Source: Bacteroidales bacterium
GTDB taxonomy: Bacteria > Bacteroidota > Bacteroidia > Bacteroidales > UBA932
DNA: 64,000 nt
Direction of reading: 5' to 3'
Assembly: GCA_017549145.1 (NCBI GenBank)
Contig: JAFYVM010000073.1
Coordinates: 19,781-83,780, forward strand
This document shows positions 36,227 through 44,824 of this stretch, in pieces. The position numbers were made by a program, and so were the translations under genes. The first letter of the stretch is position 1, and each line of letters opens with the position of its first letter. A model generated the notes under the pieces. That model saw nothing but the letters and a program-made list of their open reading frames with translations, was not told where the DNA came from and ran no database searches.

Positions 36227-37825
36227 ATGAAAAAGGTAATATTTCTAGCAATGGCAGCTTTAGCAATGGGCGCATGCGCCAATAAGGCTGATGAGGCTCT
36301 GAAAGAAAAGGTAGAAAGCTACGCAGTAGTTGAGGTTAAGTCCCCACTCTACGATGCACTTTCTGAGAACGACAAGCAGATCGTAGGTCTTTTCCGTCAG
36401 GCAGCAGAGATTATGGATAGCCTCTTCTGGAAGCAGACTTTCGGCGATAAATCTGAGATGGATGCTCTTACAGATCAGTATGAGAAGGCTTATGCAATGA
36501 TCAACTACGGTCCTTGGGATCACCTCGATGACAACAAGTCTTTCATTGAGGGATACGGTGAGAAGCCACTCGGATGCCAGTACTATCCACAGGATATGAC
36601 AATGGAAGAGTGGAACGCATTTGAGGATCCAAACAAGCTTAGCCTCTACACAGTAATCCGTCGTGACGAGAATGGTGCACTTAAGACAGTTTGGTATCGC
36701 GACGAGTACAAGGAGGAGCTTGAGAGAGTATGTGCACTTCTTGAGAAGGCCGCAGAACTTACTACTAACGAGGGTATGCGTACATACCTTACTGAGCGCG
36801 TAAAGGCTTTCCGTACAGACGACTATCTTGCCAGCGACCTCGCTTGGATGGATATGAAGGACTGCAACATGGACCTTGTTATCGGACCTATCGAGAACTA
36901 CGATGACCACCTCTTTGAGGCTAAGGCAGCATACGAGGCATTCATCCTTCTCAAGGACGAGACCCGCAGTGCAAACCTTGCTAAGTACGTTGCTCTCCTC
37001 CCTGAGCTCCAGAAGGCACTTCCATGTGCTCCTGAGTACAAGACATTCGTACCAGGTACATCTTCTGACCTCAACGTATATGATGCAATCTACTATGCAG
37101 GTGACTGCAATGCCGGCAGCAAAACTATCGCTATCAACCTCCCTAACGACGAGAGAGTTCACGAGGCTAAGGGCGCACGCCGTCTTCAGCTTTATAACAG
37201 TATGATGGCTAAGTTCGATAAGATCATGGCTCCTATCGGAGATGTTCTTATGACTCCAGAGCAGCTTGATTACCTCAGCGCAGACGCATTCTTCTGGAAT
37301 GTTACTTTCCATGAGGTTGCTCACGGTCTTGGTGTTAAGCAGACTATCAACGGCAAGGGTACAGTTGACGCAGCGATGGGTTCTGAGAAGACTACTTGGG
37401 AAGAGGCTAAAGCTGACATCCTCGGTTTGTTCATGGTAAGCAAACTCATTGATATGGGTGAGATCACAGACATCACCAAGGAGCAGTCAATCGCTACTTT
37501 CATCGCAGGTATCGTTCGCTCAGTACGCTTCGGTTTCGCTTCATCACATGGTAAGGCAAACATGATGTGCTACAACTATATGGAAGACCACGGCGCATTT
37601 ACACGCAATGCAGAAGGCAAGTGGGTAATTGACTTCGAGAAGGCTTCTGAGGCAGTTGAATCATGGGCTAACCTCATCCTTGAGACTCAGGCTACTGGTA
37701 ACTTTGAGTTCGCTCAGGAGTACTCTTCTAAGAATGCCAGCATTCGTGAGGCTCTTGCAGCAGACATCGCTAAGGTTAACGAAGCAGGCATCCCACGCGA
37801 CATCGTTTTCGATTTCGCTTGGTAA
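36227..37825 (+). CDS. M49-type (DPP III-like) metallopeptidase lipoprotein
   Basis: The start at 36227 (MKKVIFLAM) gives a signal peptide and lipobox MGAC (Cys17). An earlier ATG at 36197 lies in the REP element. The mature 516-residue protein matches the zinc dipeptidyl-peptidase III family seen in Bacteroidetes. The zinc site is HEVAH at residues 362-366, with the downstream metal-ligand motif EEAKAD at 392-397. Archetypal M49 has a six-residue HExxGH; this protein has the five-residue variant. As a lipoprotein it would act in the periplasm or on the surface, cutting dipeptides from oligopeptides. A strong terminator follows. Confidence 0.87.
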   Translation: MKKVIFLAMAALAMGACANKADEALKEKVESYAVVEVKSPLYDALSENDKQIVGLFRQAAEIMDSLFWKQTFGDKSEMDALTDQYEKAYAMINYGPWDHLDDNKSFIEGYGEKPLGCQYYPQDMTMEEWNAFEDPNKLSLYTVIRRDENGALKTVWYRDEYKEELERVCALLEKAAELTTNEGMRTYLTERVKAFRTDDYLASDLAWMDMKDCNMDLVIGPIENYDDHLFEAKAAYEAFILLKDETRSANLAKYVALLPELQKALPCAPEYKTFVPGTSSDLNVYDAIYYAGDCNAGSKTIAINLPNDERVHEAKGARRLQLYNSMMAKFDKIMAPIGDVLMTPEQLDYLSADAFFWNVTFHEVAHGLGVKQTINGKGTVDAAMGSEKTTWEEAKADILGLFMVSKLIDMGEITDITKEQSIATFIAGIVRSVRFGFASSHGKANMMCYNYMEDHGAFTRNAEGKWVIDFEKASEAVESWANLILETQATGNFEFAQEYSSKNASIREALAADIAKVNEAGIPRDIVFDFAW

Positions 37826-37850
37826 ACCAGTTTGATATATCAAGATTTAT

Positions 37851-37892
37851 AAAGCAACCCTGGCAGATGATTCTACCAGGGTTGCTTTATTA
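37851..37892. terminator. Bidirectional terminator after M49 gene
   Basis: A perfect 13-bp stem aaagcaaccctgg / ccagggttgcttt with a 12-base loop, AT-rich on both sides. It serves the M49 gene and probably the opposing lipoprotein gene. Confidence 0.92.
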
Positions 37893-37917
37893 TTCCCATC
37901 AAATGATGCGCACGCTG

Positions 37918-38109
37918 TTACCGCACATCTTTCCATGTATGCGGAACCACAATCGGCGGGTGGAGAGGGACAAAAGTATCCCTTTTCTCCGTAGAGTCCG
38001 CCAATTCTGTCTCCTGTTTATCGGATTGCGCACCCTTGCCGGCTGTACCGCAGGAAACCAGCAGTACAGCAGCAAGAAACACCGAAAATATTCTAAATAT
38101 CGTCTTCAT
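37918..38109 (-). CDS. Small lipoprotein, unknown
   Basis: I do not recognise a family. From the ATG at 38109 (MKTIFRIF) the product is 63 residues with a signal peptide and lipobox LVSC (Cys20), followed by a polar, charged, Pro-rich tail. An upstream ATG at 38124 would overlap the previous gene. It starts four bases after the stop of the large M64 protein gene and is probably its operon partner. It could be an accessory lipoprotein. Confidence 0.6.
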   Translation of the reverse strand: MKTIFRIFSVFLAAVLLVSCGTAGKGAQSDKQETELADSTEKRDTFVPLHPPIVVPHTWKDVR

Positions 38110-38113
38110 TACG

Positions 38114-41100
38114 TCACTTTGCATCTCGCCATGACCTATTCATAATTACAGGAGAAGCGGTTGATTCGAAAGTTCGCTCGACGTAATTAGAGCGCTTTCT
38201 GCGAGCAGTTGCACCATCCTCCGAAGATGACGCACGATTGATTGCATCCCAGTTGACAAACTCCTCATAATCATACTCCCAGCTATCGCCGAACGCAAGC
38301 TTGTGGATCCTGTAGTAGATCGCCTCACGGCTCGGAGCATTGAATTCCCCTCTATTGCTATTCATAATACTATCCTCTGTAGGACGCCATACATTCCTCC
38401 AATATGTCATACCGCCCTCAAAGCATCCAAGTCCTTCATACTGATATCTTTCGTCCTCAAGGAAATATGACCAGCGCACCTGAGCAGAATCACCCGTAAA
38501 ATCCACATTCTTCCACCAACCCCATTCATTCTGATGCTCCATATACATACTCATTTCACTATCAGGAATAGCCCCGTTAGATGCATAAGCATATTCATCA
38601 CCCAACTTCGCAAAACCATGGCCGCATGCCTCATGATGCAGAAGTTGCGCAAAGATAGCTTCGTCATAACCCTTAGGGAAATATGCAACAGATAGTCCGC
38701 TGCCATAAGTACCTGTCACTGTCTCAGGAGAATACATATAACATGTACCGGCATAGATATCGGAGTTCATCGCAACGATCAGCAACGCTTCATCCATTTC
38801 TTCCTCAGAAATTGCATTAAGGGCATAATTGAATACCGCACTATCGTTTCCACCTACTAATGTGCTGCCAGTAGTGAAATAAGTGTCAAGGGCTGTGTCA
38901 TCATATTCATACCCCTCAGTAGCCGATACAACATTTACATAACAAACATTAAAGTGGTCTTTAAACGACTTGTAAGGTTCCTCCGTAAACAGATTGTTGT
39001 ACAGCCTCTCCATATCTGCCCTATATGTACCATCAGCAATCTGACGATCGCTATATGCATCACCCATCAACACAATATCAATGCCATCACCCTTAGTGGC
39101 TGTTTGGAGAATAGTTACCGCGCGATCTTGAGAGTAGTCGGAAGAGATGTAGTGTAAACTGTCTATTATCTCCCCAGTATTTTTATCAATGAAAACAGTA
39201 AATGGATCTTTAAAATCAGCAAAATAGTGAGTCCCATCTATATATACTACTGACAACTCTGGATTACCTGAACAATTCAGAGTTGCGAGTTTAGGACAAC
39301 AACTGACATCTAATTCTCTTAGAAGATTAGACCCCACACCTATATATTCCAGCAGGTTGTTATTTGAGAAATCAATCGTTGATATAAAATTTCCCAAACA
39401 ATCCAATGATTTTAGTTTCGGATTATTGGATAAATCCAACTCCGATATATTAGTACTTCCACACCATAATAAGTATAATTCTCTATTATTCGAAACATCC
39501 AATACTTTCAAATCATTTCCCCAACATGACAATTCTGTTAATTTAGGACATTTCGAAATATCCAATGAAGAAAGTCCCATAGCGTGACAATACAGCCACT
39601 CTAAATTTATATTATCATTCAGGCCTACTAAACTTGTAATGGGATTCTCGTTACAATAAAGATATTTTAATTGCGTGAGATTAGAGATATCCAGTTCTTT
39701 AAGATCACAACGAAAGCAGTCTAAAAATACCAGTTGCGAATTATTAGACAAATTCAGTTCACAGATTGGGCTCTCAGAGCAATTAACATCTCTCAATTTC
39801 GGGTTGTTATCAGTATCTAATTCCGTTATATTACTCCTAAAGCACGCAAGACTTTCCAAATTATAGTTATGCGAAATATCTATTCCAGAAATACTATTCC
39901 ATTGCACGAACAACCCTTTCAATTGTGAAAAAGCAGCTAATTCACTTGTTATTGCCCCTGTAAGATTATTATTATCTAATGCTATCTCAATAACATTATC
40001 GGCATAATCACTCAGTCCTAATTCTCCACCCGTAGTAATCCCATACCATGAAGAAACAGGTGCATCAGTACACCAATTTGTATTATTTATCCAATTGTCT
40101 CCTCCGGTTGCCTTATATAGTGCTATTAAAGCTTCGCGCTCTGCCCTTATTTCCAAACCTCCATTCTGCTCTACCTGATACTCCAATTCAAGGGCACCAT
40201 CGTATGACTGTACTATAACTGTTGCGCTGCGGCGATATCCCTCATTGGGCTCAAGCATCAATGTAATTGTCTGTTTCTTCATTGCACGGGTGTCTGGAGC
40301 CACCGAAATCCAACTCTTTGCCTCCTCAGGGATGAACACCTCACACTCCATATTTGACAAATAGGTCAATCCCACAACACCACCTTCTGCAGAACCTATA
40401 ACCCTAGCTTCATCGATCACCTCAATAGCACTCTCCTCAAATTCCATAGTATTCATGATTACTTTCTCTCCGTTCGATACCAGAACCACTACCTTACTGT
40501 ATTCATCTATTGTATCCCCCGTCTTCACTCTGATAACTCCTGAGTATGAATCATCAGAGATGACCTTCGCCTTAATGTCAGCAGAAGAAATAACCTCAAC
40601 TTCCACATCCGGAAGGATTGAGATCACTGTATACCTTATATCTCTTGATGAATTTGTCTGCATTACAATAAGGTCGTCAGAGTCAAACTCTATTGCAAGA
40701 GATATTCTCTTTGGAATGCTAATTACAGTACCATCGGCCAATGTGAAGTGTACGAATTCATTGTCCTGAGTAACACTCTGGAAGAATGAATCACCATTCA
40801 CGCCCGGATTGCCCTGTGGGCCCTGCTCTCCCTGCGAACCCTGGCCACCTTGAGGGCCCTGGTCGCCGGTCGCCTGACCGACCAATACCCAGCTGGCACC
40901 GTTGTCATAGGACACATACCAGTAGCCGTCCTCGATCTTCAGCTGAGGGGTGATGCCGTCCTGGCCATCCTGTCCTGGAGCACCGTCCTGACCGTTCGAG
41001 CCGTCTGCACCCGGTGCACCATCTGAACCGTCTGAACCGTCTGTTCCGTCCGTTCCGTCCTTGCCGGTTGTCGGAATCTTGTTGCCGGAAGAATCTAATA

Positions 41101-41533
41101 GCCACTCACCGTTGAGAGTCCAATAATACACACCGTCAGCATCCTGACGAACACCAATCACAGGAGTCTGGCCGTCAACTCCGTCTGCACCGTCCTGACC
41201 TGGTGCACCATCGACACCATTGGTACCGTCTGCTCCGTCTTTTCCATCCTGACCATGATATATTGTTATAGGAGACCCCTTAGCAAACGAGATAGTATAA
41301 CCCACGACATGGCCATCGCTCTCCATAGGAGTGATATTTGTGATGTAATCGTTCTTTTCCAGAGCAGTAACCAAAGACTTCAGCGCGTCAATGTTGGTAT
41401 TCATCTCCGTGCAAAGTCTTTCCAGCTCAGAGATTCGATTTTCGTGATCTTTGATTGATTCCCACAGTTCAGAATCGTCAAAGCAACTTACCGATGCGAA
41501 CAGTACTGCCGCAATCCATAAGACCTTCTTCAT
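38114..41533 (-). CDS. Collagen-like / LRR / M64-type metallopeptidase lipoprotein
   Basis: The protein has 1139 residues. In order: signal peptide with lipobox SVSC (Cys17); coiled coil (about 25-60); DUF4988-like region (62-97); collagen-like G-x-y runs (about 95-135 and 155-250); a BACON-like domain (about 390-455). Next comes a leucine-rich repeat array with about 21-residue units such as LDISNLTQLKYLYCNEN (about 460-790). A C-terminal M64/IgA-peptidase-type zinc protease starts near 804. The zinc site is HEACGH at 967-972, followed by GFAKLGDEY. It is predicted to be surface exposed. The LRR part may bind a host or dietary protein which the protease then cuts; this is inference. Base use is like the neighbours apart from AT-rich LRR DNA. 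Confidence 0.88.
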   Translation of the reverse strand: MKKVLWIAAVLFASVSCFDDSELWESIKDHENRISELERLCTEMNTNIDALKSLVTALEKNDYITNITPMESDGHVVGYTISFAKGSPITIYHGQDGKDGADGTNGVDGAPGQDGADGVDGQTPVIGVRQDADGVYYWTLNGEWLLDSSGNKIPTTGKDGTDGTDGSDGSDGAPGADGSNGQDGAPGQDGQDGITPQLKIEDGYWYVSYDNGASWVLVGQATGDQGPQGGQGSQGEQGPQGNPGVNGDSFFQSVTQDNEFVHFTLADGTVISIPKRISLAIEFDSDDLIVMQTNSSRDIRYTVISILPDVEVEVISSADIKAKVISDDSYSGVIRVKTGDTIDEYSKVVVLVSNGEKVIMNTMEFEESAIEVIDEARVIGSAEGGVVGLTYLSNMECEVFIPEEAKSWISVAPDTRAMKKQTITLMLEPNEGYRRSATVIVQSYDGALELEYQVEQNGGLEIRAEREALIALYKATGGDNWINNTNWCTDAPVSSWYGITTGGELGLSDYADNVIEIALDNNNLTGAITSELAAFSQLKGLFVQWNSISGIDISHNYNLESLACFRSNITELDTDNNPKLRDVNCSESPICELNLSNNSQLVFLDCFRCDLKELDISNLTQLKYLYCNENPITSLVGLNDNINLEWLYCHAMGLSSLDISKCPKLTELSCWGNDLKVLDVSNNRELYLLWCGSTNISELDLSNNPKLKSLDCLGNFISTIDFSNNNLLEYIGVGSNLLRELDVSCCPKLATLNCSGNPELSVVYIDGTHYFADFKDPFTVFIDKNTGEIIDSLHYISSDYSQDRAVTILQTATKGDGIDIVLMGDAYSDRQIADGTYRADMERLYNNLFTEEPYKSFKDHFNVCYVNVVSATEGYEYDDTALDTYFTTGSTLVGGNDSAVFNYALNAISEEEMDEALLIVAMNSDIYAGTCYMYSPETVTGTYGSGLSVAYFPKGYDEAIFAQLLHHEACGHGFAKLGDEYAYASNGAIPDSEMSMYMEHQNEWGWWKNVDFTGDSAQVRWSYFLEDERYQYEGLGCFEGGMTYWRNVWRPTEDSIMNSNRGEFNAPSREAIYYRIHKLAFGDSWEYDYEEFVNWDAINRASSSEDGATARRKRSNYVERTFESTASPVIMNRSWRDAK

Positions 41534-41624
41534 GGTTTATTAGTTTTGTGGTTATTATCAACAAGTTATTAGTTGTCAATTTATCCTCCTCATTTTGAAA
41601 TAGCAAATATTCCGAGTATTCCTT

Positions 41625-42260
41625 TCAGGAAAGAATATCTTCCGGAAGACAACTGAGAACTCTAGCAATTTTCAGCACGGTCGCCGCTTCGGCTCTTGAT
41701 ATATCCTGATAGTTCTGTTCGTACGCCTGTATCATTCTGAGTTTTACTCCAGACCTTTCTGCAAGCTCCTGCTGGGTTAATCCAGAAGACTTGCGCTGTC
41801 TCTTCAGCTGATTGACAGACAGGGCCTTCTGCCGGGTCATCATTTCAGCGGCAGTATCCACCAGTTTAGATATATCCGCCTCATGGTGAGTGGGATACAG
41901 GGCAATAAGGAATTGCAGAGTCACTCCCCATCCGTTGATTCTTTCAAATGAGCATCCTGTATGCCACTGCAGATATGCCAACACCCAACCTGCCCAATAT
42001 ACCGCAGATTTTCCGGAAGATCTGTATTCCGCATAAACGGGAGTACCGCCGGTCTGCTCCATCACTTTTTCAGCCAATTCAATGCCCGACATACCTGCAA
42101 TGTAACGCGGGTTTCCCTTGCCGAACTGCTTTGATATATCGCTCACAAGGAACCTGTTAAAGAACATCTCGGCACCCCCATAAGCCATAGCGCCATAATC
42201 CAGCATCACAGCCAGATTCGACATTGCATCATCCAGATATATTTTATCGTAAGCGTTCAT
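41625..42260 (-). CDS. XRE-family antitoxin-like regulator of DUF3990 module
   Basis: The start at 42260 (MNAYDKIYLDD) is chosen over 42266. Either overlaps the toxin stop. The 211-residue protein has an N-terminal domain with SAVYWAGWVLAYLQW (about residues 85-100) and HEADISKLVD, found in regulators encoded beside DUF3990 genes. A C-terminal HTH_XRE follows (about 150-209, LTQQELAERSGVKLRMIQAYEQ). By family it should bind both the toxin and the operator. The perfect palindrome at the module promoter is its probable site. It overlaps the toxin gene by about 17 bases, so the two are translationally coupled. Confidence 0.85.
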   Translation of the reverse strand: MNAYDKIYLDDAMSNLAVMLDYGAMAYGGAEMFFNRFLVSDISKQFGKGNPRYIAGMSGIELAEKVMEQTGGTPVYAEYRSSGKSAVYWAGWVLAYLQWHTGCSFERINGWGVTLQFLIALYPTHHEADISKLVDTAAEMMTRQKALSVNQLKRQRKSSGLTQQELAERSGVKLRMIQAYEQNYQDISRAEAATVLKIARVLSCLPEDILS

Positions 42261-42909
42261 CGTCATTCTTCCATTGCTGTCTGATTATATCAAGGATATA
42301 AGTGCCTTTAAGCGGGTTGGATGCCGCCTTTATCTTCTGATAGTCCTCTCTCGCCTTAAGATCCCTGCTTATCCACTTGGAATGGTATATACTACTGTCT
42401 ACGGGACTGGCATCCTGAAAAGTCAGCGAGCAAAATGCCTTCTCACTTTTGAGAACAACCTGCTCACCAAGTTCACCGAGTTTCATAGCTCGCGAGAGTT
42501 CTTCAAGAGACAGGCCGTTATTAAGGAATGTCTTGGCAAAAGAGAAGTATGAATCATCTGCCCTATAGCCCCTGATTATGTCAAATGTCTTATATTCAGG
42601 CAAGAAGGTCTCCAGCATATAATCTCTTGCTGCAGAAGCCAGGCCTGCCGACAAGTCGAAAGTGCGGTTCTCAAGCAGTATAGCCATCCAGTTCAAGATA
42701 TGAAGCTTCGTCAAGTCGCATACAGTCATACCTGACATATCCAATTCATAACAATTGACAAAGCCGTCCTTACCCGTTGAACAAGCCCACTCTTTAGCAA
42801 GTTCCAAATATTCCGTGCAGTAGAGACCCACACCATAGTCATTCTTACAGTTTCCCTTACCAAACTCTGGCCTTTCTATGATCCCAACGGATCCGTGATA
42901 TAGCTTCAT
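42244..42909 (-). CDS. DUF3990 toxin, ADP-ribosyltransferase-like
   Basis: The 221-residue cytoplasmic protein begins KLYHGSVGIIERPEFGKG, then NDYGVGLYCTEYLELAKEWA. This is the DUF3990 signature, resembling the H-x-T/S and NAD-binding core of ADP-ribosyltransferase toxins (Y4-H5-G6-S7 and the GVGLYCT turn). A late YKTFDIIRGYRADDSYFS matches the family middle. It is the upstream gene of a two-gene module with an XRE regulator. NAD-dependent activity is by homology; I did not identify a catalytic glutamate with certainty. The target is unknown. Confidence 0.85.
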   Translation of the reverse strand: MKLYHGSVGIIERPEFGKGNCKNDYGVGLYCTEYLELAKEWACSTGKDGFVNCYELDMSGMTVCDLTKLHILNWMAILLENRTFDLSAGLASAARDYMLETFLPEYKTFDIIRGYRADDSYFSFAKTFLNNGLSLEELSRAMKLGELGEQVVLKSEKAFCSLTFQDASPVDSSIYHSKWISRDLKAREDYQKIKAASNPLKGTYILDIIRQQWKNDDERLR

Positions 42910-42928
42910 AACTCCCCAATATTAAAAG

Positions 42929-42944
42929 TATCGTTATAACGATA
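42929..42944. promoter_or_regulatory. Palindromic operator of DUF3990/XRE module
   Basis: A perfect 16-bp palindrome tatcgttataacgata lies directly downstream of the -7 element, over the expected transcription start. This is a typical site for autorepression by the XRE protein (inference). Confidence 0.7.
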
Positions 42945-42948
42945 TTTG

Positions 42949-42979
42949 CAAATATAATGCTTAAATATGAAAAAGCAAA
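42949..42979 (-). promoter_or_regulatory. Promoter of DUF3990/XRE module
   Basis: On the minus strand TTTG, 19 bases, then TATATTTG. The spacing and both boxes match the Bacteroidetes consensus. Confidence 0.8.
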
Positions 42980-43018
42980 GCTTCTGCTCACTAATCTTCA
43001 TTGTGGAGATATATCACA

Positions 43019-43049
43019 TTTCATATATGGTTATTTTTATCTATCTTTG
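43019..43049 (+). promoter_or_regulatory. Promoter of tyrS
   Basis: TTTC at 43019-43022 (one base off), 19 bases, TATCTTTG at 43042-43049. A REP-like element lies inside the resulting leader. Confidence 0.6.
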
Positions 43050-43060
43050 CAAGTTGCAAA

Positions 43061-43090
43061 GAGATCTCTCAACTGCGCTCGAGATGACAG
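43061..43090. repeat. REP-like palindrome in tyrS leader
   Basis: gagatctctcaactgcgctc followed by gagatgacag is the same class of element as at 36137 and 29121. It lies in the 5' untranslated region of tyrS, 27 bases before the start codon. Confidence 0.75.
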
Positions 43091-43116
43091 ACAGAAAATA
43101 ATAAAAAGATATAGAT

Positions 43117-44406
43117 ATGAAAAATTTTGTACAGGAACTCAAGTGGAGAGGTATGATTCAGGATATCATGCCTGGTACTGAGGAGAAACTTATGGAAGGT
43201 TCTACTGCAGCTTACGTAGGAATCGACCCAACAGCTGACTCACTCCACATCGGACATATGGTAAGTATCATGATTCTCAAGCATTTCCAGAATTGTGGTC
43301 ACAAGCCAATCGCTCTTGTAGGAGGTGCAACCGGTATGATCGGAGACCCTTCTATGAAGTCACAGGAGAGAAACCTCCTTGACGAGGCAACTCTTAACCA
43401 CAACGTAGCATGCATCAAGGCACAGCTCAGCAAATTCCTCGACTTCGAGTCTGAGGCTTCGAACAAGGCAGAGCTCGTGAACAACTACGATTGGATGAAG
43501 GACTTCACCTTCCTTGATTTCGCACGCGAAATCGGTAAGCACATCACCGTAAACTATATGATGGCAAAGGACTCAGTGAAGAAGAGACTCTCAGGCGAGG
43601 CTCGCGACGGCATGTCATTCACAGAGTTCACATATCAGCTCCTCCAGGGTTATGACTTCCTTTACCTCTATGAGCACAAGGGCTGTACCCTCCAGATGGG
43701 TGGAGCTGACCAGTGGGGTAACATCACAACTGGTTCTGAGCTCATCCGCCGTATCCTTGGCAAGGAGGCTTTCGCACTCACCTGCCCTCTCATCACAAAG
43801 GCAGACGGTGGAAAGTTCGGTAAGACTGAGAAGGGTAACATCTGGCTTGATCCAGAGCGCACTTCACCTTATCAGTTCTACCAGTTCTGGCTCAACGTAT
43901 CTGACTCTGACGCAGAGAAGTACATCAAGATCTTCACTATGCTGACAAAGGAAGAGATCGATGCAGCCATTGCACAACACGCTGAGGCTCCAGAACGTCG
44001 TGAACTTCAGAAACTTCTTGCAAAAGAGGTAACTACTATGGTTCATGGTGCAGCAGAGTATGAGAATGCCATCGCAGCTTCACAGATGCTCTTCGGAAAT
44101 GCTACGAAGGAGGCTCTCATGAACCTTGACGAGAAGACCTTCCTTGCAGTGTTTGATGGTGTTCCTACATTTGAGGTTGCTGCTGACAAGTTCCCTGCAG
44201 GCATCATTGATCTTCTTGCTGCTGAAACTCAGGTGTTCCCGTCTAAGGGAGAGTGCCGCAAAATGATTCAGGCAAATGGTGTGAGCATCAATAAGGAGAA
44301 GATTGCTGATATCAATGCTCAGATCGGCAGCGAGTCATTCATCAATGGCAAGTACATCCTTGCGCAGAAGGGAAAGAAGAACTACTTCATTATTAAAATA
44401 GCATAA
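43117..44406 (+). CDS. tyrS: Tyrosyl-tRNA synthetase
   Basis: This 429-residue class Ic synthetase charges tRNA-Tyr. HIGH is at residues 44-47, and the KMSKS-loop equivalent KFGKT is at 233-237. The tyrosine pocket GGADQWGNI is present, and a C-terminal S4 RNA-binding domain occupies about 350-425. Length is typical of the bacterial TyrRS form with KFGKT. It begins a plus-strand run with rbfA and a permease after it. Confidence 0.97.
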   Translation: MKNFVQELKWRGMIQDIMPGTEEKLMEGSTAAYVGIDPTADSLHIGHMVSIMILKHFQNCGHKPIALVGGATGMIGDPSMKSQERNLLDEATLNHNVACIKAQLSKFLDFESEASNKAELVNNYDWMKDFTFLDFAREIGKHITVNYMMAKDSVKKRLSGEARDGMSFTEFTYQLLQGYDFLYLYEHKGCTLQMGGADQWGNITTGSELIRRILGKEAFALTCPLITKADGGKFGKTEKGNIWLDPERTSPYQFYQFWLNVSDSDAEKYIKIFTMLTKEEIDAAIAQHAEAPERRELQKLLAKEVTTMVHGAAEYENAIAASQMLFGNATKEALMNLDEKTFLAVFDGVPTFEVAADKFPAGIIDLLAAETQVFPSKGECRKMIQANGVSINKEKIADINAQIGSESFINGKYILAQKGKKNYFIIKIA

Positions 44407-44473
44407 CATTCAGATAGAGCGGTAATCTATAGACAAAATGCAACTTTAATAATATAGTTTAAAGAAAAGGCTA

Positions 44474-44824
44474 ATGGAAAAGAATATAGAAAGCACAAGG
44501 CAGCTGAAGGTTGCCAAGGAGATTCAGAAAGAGATGGCGGAAATTATCCGTTGCAAGGGTATGGCGGCATTCGGTGGCGCCCTTGTATCTGTCAGCGGAG
44601 TAAAGATCAGCCCAGACCTTTCTGTAGCTAAGATATATGTAAGCGTTTTCCCTTCCAATAAAGCTGAAGCTGTAATGGAAGTTCTTCAGGAGAACAACCG
44701 CACCCTTCGTGGTGAACTCGGCAACAAGGTCGGAAAGCAGCTTCGTATCGTGCCGGAAATTACATTCTATCTCGATAGCTCGCTTGACTACGTAGAGCAT
44801 ATTGAAGAACTCTTGAAGAAATAA
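44474..44824 (+). CDS. rbfA: Ribosome-binding factor A
   Basis: The 116-residue KH-like protein acts in late 30S maturation. It has the family start RQLKVAKEIQKEMAEII and the core VSGVKISPDLSVAKIYVSVFP, with a C-terminal region LDSSLDYVEHIEELLKK. Its stop overlaps the next start (TAATG), so the permease gene is translationally coupled. Confidence 0.95.
   Translation: MEKNIESTRQLKVAKEIQKEMAEIIRCKGMAAFGGALVSVSGVKISPDLSVAKIYVSVFPSNKAEAVMEVLQENNRTLRGELGNKVGKQLRIVPEITFYLDSSLDYVEHIEELLKK

Noticed and set aside
36260-37324. 354-codon open frame on the minus strand inside the M49 gene
   Set aside because: It is antisense to a gene with clear zinc motifs and a lipobox. Its Cys/Val/Leu-rich product matches no family and arises from the codon bias of the real gene.
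40800-41240. Possible CRISPR or tandem DNA repeat
   Set aside because: The repeat period of 9 bases or multiples follows Gly-x-y codons of the collagen-like protein, not spacer-repeat units.
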